From PZPK01 sp965230795 (lineage in GTDB: Bacteria; Pseudomonadota; Gammaproteobacteria; Pseudomonadales; Oleiphilaceae), in NCBI GenBank assembly GCA_965230795.1, contig OZ246020.1:3782001-3846000 (forward strand): a stretch of DNA of 64,000 nucleotides, written 5' to 3'. The first letter of the stretch is position 1. Each line of letters begins with the position of its first letter. Below the pieces are notes generated by a model that saw nothing but the letters and a program-made list of their open reading frames with translations, had not been told where the DNA came from and ran no database searches. Positions 33,768-41,999 of the stretch are shown here, in pieces. The translations under genes were made by a program, and so were the position numbers.

Positions 33768-34010
33768 AGCTGCTCTATTCTCCAACCCTACTACAGTTTT
33801 GAACCGGCCAGATGCGCCGCACCCGCTCTAAAAAAGGCGCTATTGTACGGATACTGGACACAGAATTCGACCGTTAATCTGCGCAAATAATGCCCATTCA
33901 TGGTGCATTGATCGCAGCAGATGTGTGTGTAAGAAATACGATGAAGTATAGGCTTTGGATTAACCGATTGCCCGTCGCGAGCAATATACAAACCGGCTAG
34001 AAATATGCCG

Positions 34011-34481
34011 CTACTGCCCCAACTCGCTTAGTCCTGGATGAGACTCCGGACGCACCCCGGCAGGCCATTTGAATAATCGATCGGATTCGGCAATTCGGAG
34101 ATCATTGATACTGGCGTGACGCTCCTGCATGCGGCCTTCCGCATCGAACAACCAGTTTTCATTGCCGTATGAACGAAACCAGTTATTGGAGTCATCGTTC
34201 CACTCATAGGCAAAGCGCACGGCTATCCGGTCTTCACCAAAGGCCCAAAGCTCCTTGATCAATCGATAGTCGAGCTCACGCTTCCACTTGCGTTGTAAAA
34301 ACGCCACGATGGCATCGCGGCCACTGAAAATCTCGTTGCGATTACGCCAGCGGGAATCAAGCGAATACGCCAGAGCAATGGCTTCCGGTTGCTGAAGGTT
34401 CCAGGCATCTTCTGCCTTGCGAACCTTGAGAATGGCACTATCTCTGTCAAAGGGTGGCACCGGAGGACGGATACTTTCCAT
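34011..34481 (-). CDS. DUF1348 (NTF2-like) protein
   Basis: 156 residues with the NTF2-like alpha+beta fold of DUF1348 (YybH/SnoaL relatives): 'KVRKAEDAWNLQQPEAIALAYS', 'DSRWRNRNEIFSGRDAIVAFLQRKW' and 'ENWLFDAEGRMQERHASINDL' are family-typical. Function is unknown. It follows cyanase by 77 bp in the same orientation and may be the last gene of the cyanate operon. Confidence 0.85.
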   Translation of the reverse strand: MESIRPPVPPFDRDSAILKVRKAEDAWNLQQPEAIALAYSLDSRWRNRNEIFSGRDAIVAFLQRKWKRELDYRLIKELWAFGEDRIAVRFAYEWNDDSNNWFRSYGNENWLFDAEGRMQERHASINDLRIAESDRLFKWPAGVRPESHPGLSELGQ

Positions 34482-34558
34482 GATAAAAACTCACAACGAA
34501 AAATGGATGAAAAATGAGGGCAACACCGTACCGGTCCTGCCCTGCTGTATGCCGTCGT

Positions 34559-34999
34559 TTACCAGGATTTGTAAGGCAGAAACTTACCGTTCATCGTGAC
34601 CACAACACGGTCGCCTTTCGGGTCTTCGACCTTGTCCACTTCCATGGAAAAGTCGATGGCACTCATGATGCCGTCTCCGAATTTTTCCTGAATCACGTCT
34701 TTCAGCGTTTCGCCGTAGACACCGACAATTTCATACAGCCGGTAGATGAGAGGGTCCTGAGGGATACTCTGTTCCCAGGTTTTGGTGGGATAGGCCATCA
34801 GCGCTTCACAAACCTCCGAATCCAGCCCCAGATACTCGGCAATCGCCGCGGCTTTTTCCTTGGGAGCGCTGTTCATGCCAAAGCAGGCCGAGGCCAGCCA
34901 GACGGGCGACATCCCCAGGTCGGCCCCCATCGTGTCCCAGCTCACGCCTTTTTCAAGCTTCGCAGCCATCAAGGTATCAGTCATGCTTAGTTTATCCAT
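34559..34999 (-). CDS. cynS: Cyanase (cyanate hydratase)
   Basis: 146 residues. Cyanase turns cyanate plus bicarbonate into ammonia and CO2, for detoxification or nitrogen supply. The catalytic residues match Arg96, Glu99 and Ser122 of E. coli: here Arg87, Glu90 ('YRLYEIVGVYGETLKDV') and Ser113 ('GIMSAIDF'). The N-terminal helical domain is present. It lies 29 bp downstream of an ABC ATPase gene, the classic cynABDS layout. No carbonic anhydrase gene accompanies it in the window. Confidence 0.96.
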   Translation of the reverse strand: MDKLSMTDTLMAAKLEKGVSWDTMGADLGMSPVWLASACFGMNSAPKEKAAAIAEYLGLDSEVCEALMAYPTKTWEQSIPQDPLIYRLYEIVGVYGETLKDVIQEKFGDGIMSAIDFSMEVDKVEDPKGDRVVVTMNGKFLPYKSW

Positions 35000-35028
35000 T
35001 GTTCTCTCCTATCGCTTTCAGGGTAATC

Positions 35029-35961
35029 TCAGAGTGCAACGTTCTGCAGGGAAACCGTGCTGTCTTCCCCTGTCGCGCTGCTTGATTGAGTCTTGGGTTC
35101 AGGCACGGTATCAACCGCGTTTTCCTGGATCGGATCCACCGATACCGTGTCGCGCTTTTCCTCAACCTGGCTGCCCGACAGTGTTTCGGAGCGTTCAACC
35201 AGGAAATGCACCAGGTGATTTCGGATTTTGTAATAGCCTGGATCGTTGATGATGGTGGCGCGATTGCGCGGGCGTGGCAGATTGATTTTGACCGACTCTG
35301 CAATACGCGCCTGGGGTCCATTGGTCATCAACAGAATGCGATCTGCCAGCAGAATAGCCTCGTCCACATCATGCGTGATCATAAAGACCGTTTGCTGGGT
35401 TTCGCTCCAGATTTTGATCAGCTCATCCTGAATGATGCCTCGCGTCAGGGCATCCAGTGCGCCGAAGGGCTCATCCAGAAGCAGTAGTTTCGGCTGTGTC
35501 GCAAAGGCTCGCGCAATACTCACGCGCTGACGCATTCCTCCAGACAGTTGCGAAGGTTTCTTGTCCAGTGAGTGGGACAAGCCCACCATTTCCAGAAACT
35601 TCTGACTGTGCTCGAGCACCTGCTTCTTGCTCCACTGGGGCCAACGCGCCTTCACGCCGAAACTGACGTTCTGGGTTGCGGTTAGCCATGGCAACAGACT
35701 GTAATTCTGAAACACGACGCCCCGGTCCAGGCTGGGACCGGAAACCTCTTTGCCGTCCATAATGACATTGCCTTTCGACGGCGCGTCGAGCCCCGCCAGC
35801 ACGTTCAGAATGGTCGACTTGCCACAGCCCGAGTGGCCGATGATGCAGACAAACTCACCCTTATCGATGCCAATATCCACATCTTCGAAAACCACCAGGT
35901 CTTCATCGGCGGCAGGAAACTGCTTGCTTAAGCCCTCAACACTTACAAAGTGATGGCTCAT
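35029..35961 (-). CDS. cynD: ABC transporter ATPase, cyanate/nitrate (CynD/NrtD) type
   Basis: 310 residues. Walker A GHSGCGKST, signature LSGGMRQRV and Walker B 'LLLLDEPFGALD' are intact, so the subunit should be active. It belongs to the nitrate/sulfonate/taurine ATPase group (NrtD, SsuB, TauB). A C-terminal tail of about 55 polar residues beyond the ATPase fold has no clear domain. It stands between the permease gene and cyanase, so cyanate import is the likely job; nitrate or a related anion cannot be excluded. Confidence 0.88.
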   Translation of the reverse strand: MSHHFVSVEGLSKQFPAADEDLVVFEDVDIGIDKGEFVCIIGHSGCGKSTILNVLAGLDAPSKGNVIMDGKEVSGPSLDRGVVFQNYSLLPWLTATQNVSFGVKARWPQWSKKQVLEHSQKFLEMVGLSHSLDKKPSQLSGGMRQRVSIARAFATQPKLLLLDEPFGALDALTRGIIQDELIKIWSETQQTVFMITHDVDEAILLADRILLMTNGPQARIAESVKINLPRPRNRATIINDPGYYKIRNHLVHFLVERSETLSGSQVEEKRDTVSVDPIQENAVDTVPEPKTQSSSATGEDSTVSLQNVAL

Positions 35962-36014
35962 GGTGTTTCTCCTTCAATTCTCGGTGACTTCAAACAGACA
36001 TACATTTGCGTCTG

Positions 36015-36845
36015 TTACTCCTCGTACTGAACCAGCTTCGCCACACTGCCGAGTGCGATATCCAGCAACATGCCCACCACGCCGATCATCAGAATCGAGA
36101 AAATCACGCTACTCAGATCCAGATTGTTCCACTCGTTCCAGACGTAGTAACCAATGCCGGTGCCCCCCACCAACATCTCTGCGGCCACAATCACCAGCCA
36201 GGCGATACCGATGGAAATGCGCATGCCCTTGAGAATGGTCGGCGCGGCAGCCGGCAGGATCACCAGAAAGGCCGTCTTCACGGGATTGAGCTCGTGGGTT
36301 TGCGCCACCCGCACCCAGTCGCTGCGGACATTGGCCACGCCGAACGCGGTATTGATGAGCATGGGCCAGATGGAACAGATGAAAATCACAAAGATCGCCG
36401 ACTGCTCAGAGTCCTTGATTATGAACAGGGCCAGGGGCATCCAGGCCAGGGGCGAGATGGGCCGCAATACCTGAATATAGGGATTCAATGCCCGATACAT
36501 CAGGGGCGACATGCCAATCACGAAGCCCAGTGGAATCGCCACCAGTGCCGCGGCAAAGTAGCCACTCAGAACGCGGTAGAGAGAGTAGGCCAACTGGATA
36601 CCAATGCCCTTGTCATTGGGGCCGGCATCATAGAAAGGATCACTGAGTTCATTCCAGGCATGCACCGCCACGGTGGATGGCGGTGGTACCCTGGCCTCGT
36701 CTTCGACCCCACCCATCAGCATTTCATATTCAGTCATGGCGCCGGAGGCTTCGGGAGGCTGATTCAAGGCCTCCCAGATGCCCAACCCGACAACCAACAG
36801 CACCACTGATAACAGCGCGCTGCGCAGAGTCAGAGAAGACAGCAT
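36015..36845 (-). CDS. cynB: ABC transporter permease, cyanate/nitrate type
   Basis: 276 residues with an N-terminal TM segment, a periplasmic stretch, and a five-helix BPD_transp_1 core (about 90-270). The EAA loop is recognisable at 'AQTHELNPVKTAFLVILPAAAPTILKGMRI'. It resembles NrtB/CynB. The ATG overlaps the stop of the substrate-binding gene by one base (TAATG), implying coupled translation. Confidence 0.88.
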   Translation of the reverse strand: MLSSLTLRSALLSVVLLVVGLGIWEALNQPPEASGAMTEYEMLMGGVEDEARVPPPSTVAVHAWNELSDPFYDAGPNDKGIGIQLAYSLYRVLSGYFAAALVAIPLGFVIGMSPLMYRALNPYIQVLRPISPLAWMPLALFIIKDSEQSAIFVIFICSIWPMLINTAFGVANVRSDWVRVAQTHELNPVKTAFLVILPAAAPTILKGMRISIGIAWLVIVAAEMLVGGTGIGYYVWNEWNNLDLSSVIFSILMIGVVGMLLDIALGSVAKLVQYEE

Positions 36846-38314
36846 TACACCCTCCTGATATCGAAGCTCTTGATGTATTCTTCGGGCTTGGTGTAGTCGA
36901 AGGTTTTGCCCATGATGGTGTAGTTCTCATAGGTCTTGCTCGGTGGCTCGTAGCCCAGATCACGCATGACCTTGCCGGTCTCGGACGCCACGTAGACCTG
37001 CTCGGCAATGCCTTTGTAGTCGACATCTCCTTTAACGTAACCCCAACGCTTCATCTGCGTCAGTATCCATACCGCCATGGAATGCCATGGGAAAGGATCA
37101 AAATCGATACGATCCGGCACGTCGTAAACCTTCTGCTCCAGACCATCCACATAGCGACCGGTGAGCACCTGACGCACCACAATCTCCGGCTGGTTCAGAT
37201 AGTTCTTCGGCGAGATGGCTTTCGCTATTTCAGCCCGATTCTCCGGCTTCGCGGAAAAATGCGTCGCATCCACGATGGACTTGAACAGCGCGGCGTAGGT
37301 ATTCGGCATCTCCGTCGCAAACTTCTGGCTGCAGGCAAAGGCACAGCAGGGATGACCTTCCCAGATATCTTTGGTCAGTGTATGCAGGAAGCCCACTTTC
37401 TCGTAGACCGCACGCTGATTGAATGGGTCCGGTGACAGATAGCCATCAAGGTTACCCGCACGCAGGTTGGCCACCATTTCTGGCGGTGGAACAACACGGA
37501 TCTGAATATCCTTGTCTGGATCAATCCCATGCTCGGCGACGTAGTAGCGCAGCAGGAAGTTATGCATGGAATAGTCGAACGGAACCCCGAACTTGAAGCC
37601 CTTCCATTGCTTCGGATCACGCTTGTCCTTGTGTTTGTTATGCAGCACGATGGCCTGACCGTTTATGTTTTCGACAGCAGGCATCAGGTAGGGTTCGGCC
37701 ACGGAACCGGCTCCCATGGTCATGGCCAGGGGCATAGGTGTCAGCATGTGGGACGCGTCATACTCACCGTTCAGGGATTTGTCTCGTGCCACTGCCCAGC
37801 CGGCGGTCTTGATCACGTCCACATCGAGCCCGTACTTGGCATAGAATCCCATGGGTTGCGCCATGATGATGGGCGTAGCGCAGGTAATGGGAACAAAGCC
37901 AACCTTGAGTTTTTTCTTCTCAAGAGGCCCGATGCTGTCTTTCACCGCCGCCTTGACCTTGTCCAGCGGTAACACACTGGCCAATGCAGCCGCCATGGTG
38001 CCACCACCAACCATCTGCAGGAAGCGACGTCGGCTGGCGTCATTATGGCCAAATACACCCCGAACAATGGCACTCTCAACGGCGCGATCCATAATCGCTT
38101 CCGTATCAGGGAGATCGTTATTCTCCGCAGGTGCATCATGAACATGAGCCGCGGTTTCCATACGTTCTGCCTGACGTTCCAGGGAACGCGTCATCGCTTT
38201 GCTGTCCAGCGCTGAGCCGTGAGCAGCACTCTTACAGCTTTCGCAACTGCAATCTGCGGTATGGGTTAATCGGGTACTGGCATCAAACGGATCGCCCAAA
38301 CTCTTTGTCGTCAT
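36845..38314 (-). CDS. cynA: Tat-exported substrate-binding protein, NrtA/CynA family
   Basis: 489 residues. The C-terminal 370 residues are a CmpA/NrtA/CynA-type solute-binding domain ('KLKVGFVPITCATPIIMAQPMGFYAKYGLDVDV'). A twin-arginine motif (SRRRFLQM, Arg95-97) and a hydrophobic stretch precede it. Oddly, about 94 residues stand in front of the Tat motif, including CSCESC at about 22-27. The start at 38314 has AGAGG upstream, so this extension is probably translated. First gene of the cyn-type operon; the promoter is probably the sigma-54-like site at 38532-38548. Confidence 0.85.
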   Translation of the reverse strand: MTTKSLGDPFDASTRLTHTADCSCESCKSAAHGSALDSKAMTRSLERQAERMETAAHVHDAPAENNDLPDTEAIMDRAVESAIVRGVFGHNDASRRRFLQMVGGGTMAAALASVLPLDKVKAAVKDSIGPLEKKKLKVGFVPITCATPIIMAQPMGFYAKYGLDVDVIKTAGWAVARDKSLNGEYDASHMLTPMPLAMTMGAGSVAEPYLMPAVENINGQAIVLHNKHKDKRDPKQWKGFKFGVPFDYSMHNFLLRYYVAEHGIDPDKDIQIRVVPPPEMVANLRAGNLDGYLSPDPFNQRAVYEKVGFLHTLTKDIWEGHPCCAFACSQKFATEMPNTYAALFKSIVDATHFSAKPENRAEIAKAISPKNYLNQPEIVVRQVLTGRYVDGLEQKVYDVPDRIDFDPFPWHSMAVWILTQMKRWGYVKGDVDYKGIAEQVYVASETGKVMRDLGYEPPSKTYENYTIMGKTFDYTKPEEYIKSFDIRRV

Positions 38315-38329
38315 GGTACTCGCCTCTTT

Positions 38330-38351
38330 CTGTTGTCATCCTGTTGTCATC
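38330..38351. repeat. 11-bp direct tandem repeat
   Basis: CTGTTGTCATC occurs at 38330-38340 and again at 38341-38351, immediately upstream of the cynA start region. It lies in the predicted cynA leader. It may be a duplication or part of a binding site. Confidence 0.7.
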
Positions 38352-38531
38352 GTCAGTTAAGGAAGGTCGTGTCGAATCCCATCTTATGGCTCTTGTTATT
38401 CGCCCCTGCACCACAATTTTCCAGGCTCACTGTCAAGCGAGTGGTTTCGGTGCACGGTCCAGGAATGCTTCGATCTGCACGCTTCAATTGCGATTTTGAT
38501 CAAGCGCGTCTCACTTCCGTACGTAGGTCAT

Positions 38532-38548
38532 TGCAATGGCGATACCAA
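38532..38548 (-). promoter_or_regulatory. Candidate sigma-54 promoter for the cyn operon
   Basis: On the minus strand, TTGG at the -24 position (38548-38545) and TTGCA at -12 (38536-38532) give the required GG-N10-GC spacing; the -24 box is imperfect (TGGTAT). Transcription would start near 38520, leaving a leader of about 200 nt before cynA. It is paired with a sigma-54 activator gene on the other strand. Confidence 0.5.
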
Positions 38549-38616
38549 GTCAGCAAAAACCTTCTATACGTCTGTTTTTATTATTATTTTCATCCTGACA
38601 GCAGCACAGAAAATCA

Positions 38617-38632
38617 CTACGATATTTCGTAG
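38617..38632. promoter_or_regulatory. 16-bp palindrome between cyn operon and sigma-54 activator
   Basis: CTACGA (38617-38622) and TCGTAG (38627-38632) form a perfect inverted repeat around TATT. It sits about 105 bp upstream of the predicted cyn start site and just upstream of the activator's own -24 box. This is a suitable place for an enhancer-binding protein to activate one side and limit its own synthesis. Confidence 0.55.
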
Positions 38633-38635
38633 CGC

Positions 38636-38651
38636 TGGCACAGGATTTGGA
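38636..38651 (+). promoter_or_regulatory. Candidate sigma-54 promoter for the activator gene
   Basis: TGGCAC (38636-38641), five bases, then TTGGA (38647-38651). The -24 box is a perfect consensus match; the -12 box has G in place of the usual C. Transcription would start near 38662, about 60 nt before the GTG start at 38721. Confidence 0.55.
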
Positions 38652-38720
38652 AGGGTCTCTCATGAGCGCATGTAAACTTGCGCAGCTACGCTCTCCAAAA
38701 GCCTCTAAAGGAGTGAATCA

Positions 38721-40598
38721 GTGGATCGTTTTTTCAACTATGCTGCGACACCGCAACTGGTTGTGACACCTCATGACAATCGCCTGTTGGCGGCCAATCA
38801 GGAAGCCTGTCGTCTCTGGCAGATGAACCTGAACGAATTAATGGCTCATCGCGCCAGCGACCTGTTCCGCAATAGCTTCCCAGACCTCATTGTGTTCACG
38901 GAGGAGGCGCTCTATCAGGGCCGCGCCTGGTGTAACCATCTGCTCATGCACCGGGATGGTCAGGATATTCGCGTAGAAACCAACGGTCGCTGCGCGGTAG
39001 CCGGCGATGAGGTGCATCTCTATTTGAACCTGCAAATTGCCGACGACATTGATCGGGAACGCGAGCGTTCCGACGCCGAACAGCATTATTCCTCCGGTAT
39101 TGGTCACTGGAATCGGGTGAGTCGGGTATTTCAGGAGTTTGAGCGCGAAAACCAGCTGATTCTGGATGCAGCGGGTGAAGGTATCTACGGCGTCGATGCC
39201 AATGGCTTTACCACCTTTGTGAATCCAGCGGCCCAGCGTATTCTGGGCTATACCGCCGAGCAACTCGCCGGCCGCAATATGCATCATATGATCCACTACC
39301 ATCACGCCGACGGCAGCCATTACGATTCACAAAACTGTCCCATCTTCGCCTCTTTCAAAGACGGCAAGGTACAGGAAGTGGAAGATGACATTTTCTGGTC
39401 CCGGGATGGCCGTCCGGTCAGCGTGGAGTACACCAGCACCCCCATTCGGGACAATGATTTTATCGTTGGCGCAGTGGTGGTATTCCGCGACGTTTCCCAG
39501 AAAAAAGCTGATCGCAAGCGCTTGATGGAAGCCATGGCGGAAGTACAAAAACTCAAGAACCGTCTGGAGATGGAGAATGCCTATTTGCAGCAGGAACTGA
39601 GCTCGGAATTCAACTACCACCAGATTGTTGGAACCAGCCCTGCCATCAACAAAATCATGGAACAGATTCAACTGGTTGCACCCACTGATGCGACGGTGCT
39701 GATTCACGGCGAATCCGGCACCGGCAAGGAATTGATTGCCCGCGCCATCCATGACGACAGCGAACGCTCGCGTCATGCCCTGATCCGGGTGAACTGCGCC
39801 GCCATCCCTGAAGACCTGTTCGAAAGCGAGTTTTTTGGCCACAACAAAGGCGCGTTTACCGGCGCCACTTCCGATCGTCCGGGGCGCTTCGAACTGGCTG
39901 ATGGCGGTACCCTGTTCCTCGATGAAGTGGGTGAAATACCGCTGCATCTTCAGGGCAAGTTATTGCGGGTATTGCAGGAACAGCAATTTGAACGGGTTGG
40001 CGATGCCAAGACCCGCAAGGTCAATGTGCGCATTATCGCTGCCACGAACCGCGACCTGAAACAACAAGTCGAGACGGGTGCATTCAGAGAGGATCTGTAT
40101 TTTCGCCTGAACGTGTTTCCCATCGAATCCGTCCCCTTGCGTGAACGCCGCGACGACATCATCCCGCTGACCCAGCACTTCCTGCAAAAAGCCTCGACGC
40201 GGGCCAACAAATCCGGCCTGCGTATCCCAATGAGCGAAATGGAACGCCTACAGCGTTACCACTGGCCCGGAAATATTCGTGAACTGGAGAACATTATTGA
40301 AAGGCAGGTGATTCTGGCTCGTGGCGATACGCTTCGATTTGGCAGCCTGGAAAGCAGCACACCGGAGACATCGCGTAGTGAAGCCGCGACGCCCCAAAGC
40401 GGCATTCTCACGGGTGAGGAAATTCGCGAACAGGATCGCCGCAACCTCATTCGGGCACTGGAACGCACCCGCGGCAAGGTATTCGGTGCGGGCGGCGCCG
40501 CCGAGTTGCTGGCCATGAAACCCACCACCGTAGCATCCCGCATCAAACGTTTTCAGATTGATCCGGATTTGTTCAAGGCGGAGGCGATTCCCAACTGA
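38721..40598 (+). CDS. PAS-PAS-AAA+ sigma-54-dependent activator
   Basis: 625 residues from a GTG with AAGGAG eight bases upstream. Two PAS-like domains (about 3-108 and 142-262), a short coiled coil, then a sigma-54 interaction AAA+ domain: Walker A GESGTGKE (330-337), GAFTGA (377-382) and Walker B GGTLFLDE (395-402). The C-terminus carries a Fis-type HTH ('GGAAELLAMKPTTVASRIKRF'). All parts for activation are present. It lies between the divergent cyn-type operon and the convergent ectoine operon; control of the former is most likely. The second PAS ends with a His-rich loop that could hold a cofactor. Confidence 0.92.
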   Translation: MDRFFNYAATPQLVVTPHDNRLLAANQEACRLWQMNLNELMAHRASDLFRNSFPDLIVFTEEALYQGRAWCNHLLMHRDGQDIRVETNGRCAVAGDEVHLYLNLQIADDIDRERERSDAEQHYSSGIGHWNRVSRVFQEFERENQLILDAAGEGIYGVDANGFTTFVNPAAQRILGYTAEQLAGRNMHHMIHYHHADGSHYDSQNCPIFASFKDGKVQEVEDDIFWSRDGRPVSVEYTSTPIRDNDFIVGAVVVFRDVSQKKADRKRLMEAMAEVQKLKNRLEMENAYLQQELSSEFNYHQIVGTSPAINKIMEQIQLVAPTDATVLIHGESGTGKELIARAIHDDSERSRHALIRVNCAAIPEDLFESEFFGHNKGAFTGATSDRPGRFELADGGTLFLDEVGEIPLHLQGKLLRVLQEQQFERVGDAKTRKVNVRIIAATNRDLKQQVETGAFREDLYFRLNVFPIESVPLRERRDDIIPLTQHFLQKASTRANKSGLRIPMSEMERLQRYHWPGNIRELENIIERQVILARGDTLRFGSLESSTPETSRSEAATPQSGILTGEEIREQDRRNLIRALERTRGKVFGAGGAAELLAMKPTTVASRIKRFQIDPDLFKAEAIPN

Positions 40599-40626
40599 TG
40601 CGGGAATCGTGCTAGCCTTTATCTGA

Positions 40627-41988
40627 TCACTTGATCCACACCTGCTTCGCGTTGACAAATTCACGAATGCCATGGGGACCGAGTTCACGACCGTAACCGG
40701 AACGCTTGATGCCGCCACTGGGCAGGCGAGGGTCGGTTTTGACAATGCCATTAATGGCCACCTGACCGGCATTAATACGCTTTGCCACCTGCTCAGCCTG
40801 TTCTTTGTCTCCCATCCACAGCCCGGCTCCCAAGCCATACTCGGTGTCATTGGCCAGTGCGACAGCCTCATCAATATCCTTGACCGCAGTCACCACCATG
40901 ACGGGCCCAAACGTTTCTTCCCGAAACGCACACATTTCTGGCGTCACCTGAGTCAGCAAGGTCGGCGGGTAAAAGAATCCTGAGCCTTCAGGAATACTTC
41001 CGCCAAGCAGACAGCTTGCTCCCGCTTCAATGGTTGCCCTCACCTGTCGATCCAGATTCTGCTGCAGATCACGGCGGGCAATCGGACCGATATCGGTATC
41101 CGGCGAATTGGGATCACCCATCCGAAGTTTTGCCAGGCGCTGCTCCAGCATGGCGACAAAATCATCGTGTATGCTCTGCTCCACCAATATGCGTTTCGCA
41201 GCAATACAGGATTGACCGGCATTGATAATACGCGACAGTACCGCGACATCCGCGGCAGCTTCCAGGTTTGCATCGGCCATCACGATACAAGGATCCGAGC
41301 CCCCCAATTCCAGTACGGCTGGCTTGATTTCCGAAGCCGCCATGGCCGCTACTTTCGCTCCGCCGGCTGCGGAACCGGTAAAGGATACTCCCGCGATGTT
41401 GGTATCACGGATCGCCCGCTCAACATCCGGCGTTTCCACCGGCAGATTCAACATGATGTCTGCCGGCGCACCGGCATCTTTAAACACCTGTTCAATGGCC
41501 GCGCCACAGCCTGGAACATTGGGGTCATGCTTGAGCACACAGGTATTACCTGCCATCAGTCCCGGTCCCAGATAACGAAATGCCAACCATAAGGGCGCAT
41601 TCCACGGCAAGATGCCGAGGAGGGTTCCCAGGGGCGGATAGCTGACATAGCTGCGCGAGGCATCGGATTCGAGTACTTCATCTGCCAGAAATGCCTCCGC
41701 GTGCTCGGCATAATACTCGGCACACCAGGCGGCTTTTTCCACCTCGGGCCCACCCTCTTTAACGGGTTTGCCCATTTCATCTGCCATCAATTTGGCCAGA
41801 TGGTCTTTCTGTTTCCGCAGTTCCGCTGCCACCGCCCGCAGGACTTCGGCGCGCTCCGAAAAGCTGCGACCTGACCAGGCCGGGAAGGCCTTGTGGACCC
41901 GGGCAATACGCTCGTTAATCACCTCACCTTTAAGAGCTTCATATTGCCCGACAATACTTTCGTTGTAGGGATTAATCGCACTCAGCAT
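40627..41988 (-). CDS. doeC: Aldehyde dehydrogenase, probable aspartate-semialdehyde dehydrogenase of ectoine catabolism
   Basis: 453 residues from the ATG at 41988, preceded by GGAGG that overlaps the stop of the upstream gene. An NAD(P)+ aldehyde dehydrogenase with Glu227 (LELGGSDP) and nucleophile Cys261 ('NAGQSCIAAKR'). It resembles succinate-semialdehyde dehydrogenases such as Sad/YneI. As last gene of the four-gene operon it would oxidise L-aspartate semialdehyde to aspartate (inferred). Convergent with the sigma-54 activator. Confidence 0.8.
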   Translation of the reverse strand: MLSAINPYNESIVGQYEALKGEVINERIARVHKAFPAWSGRSFSERAEVLRAVAAELRKQKDHLAKLMADEMGKPVKEGGPEVEKAAWCAEYYAEHAEAFLADEVLESDASRSYVSYPPLGTLLGILPWNAPLWLAFRYLGPGLMAGNTCVLKHDPNVPGCGAAIEQVFKDAGAPADIMLNLPVETPDVERAIRDTNIAGVSFTGSAAGGAKVAAMAASEIKPAVLELGGSDPCIVMADANLEAAADVAVLSRIINAGQSCIAAKRILVEQSIHDDFVAMLEQRLAKLRMGDPNSPDTDIGPIARRDLQQNLDRQVRATIEAGASCLLGGSIPEGSGFFYPPTLLTQVTPEMCAFREETFGPVMVVTAVKDIDEAVALANDTEYGLGAGLWMGDKEQAEQVAKRINAGQVAINGIVKTDPRLPSGGIKRSGYGRELGPHGIREFVNAKQVWIK

Positions 41989-41999
41989 AGACACCCTCC

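Noticed and set aside
36006..36809. 267-codon frame on the plus strand
   Set aside because: Antisense to the ABC permease, His/Gln/Arg-rich composition typical of shadow frames.
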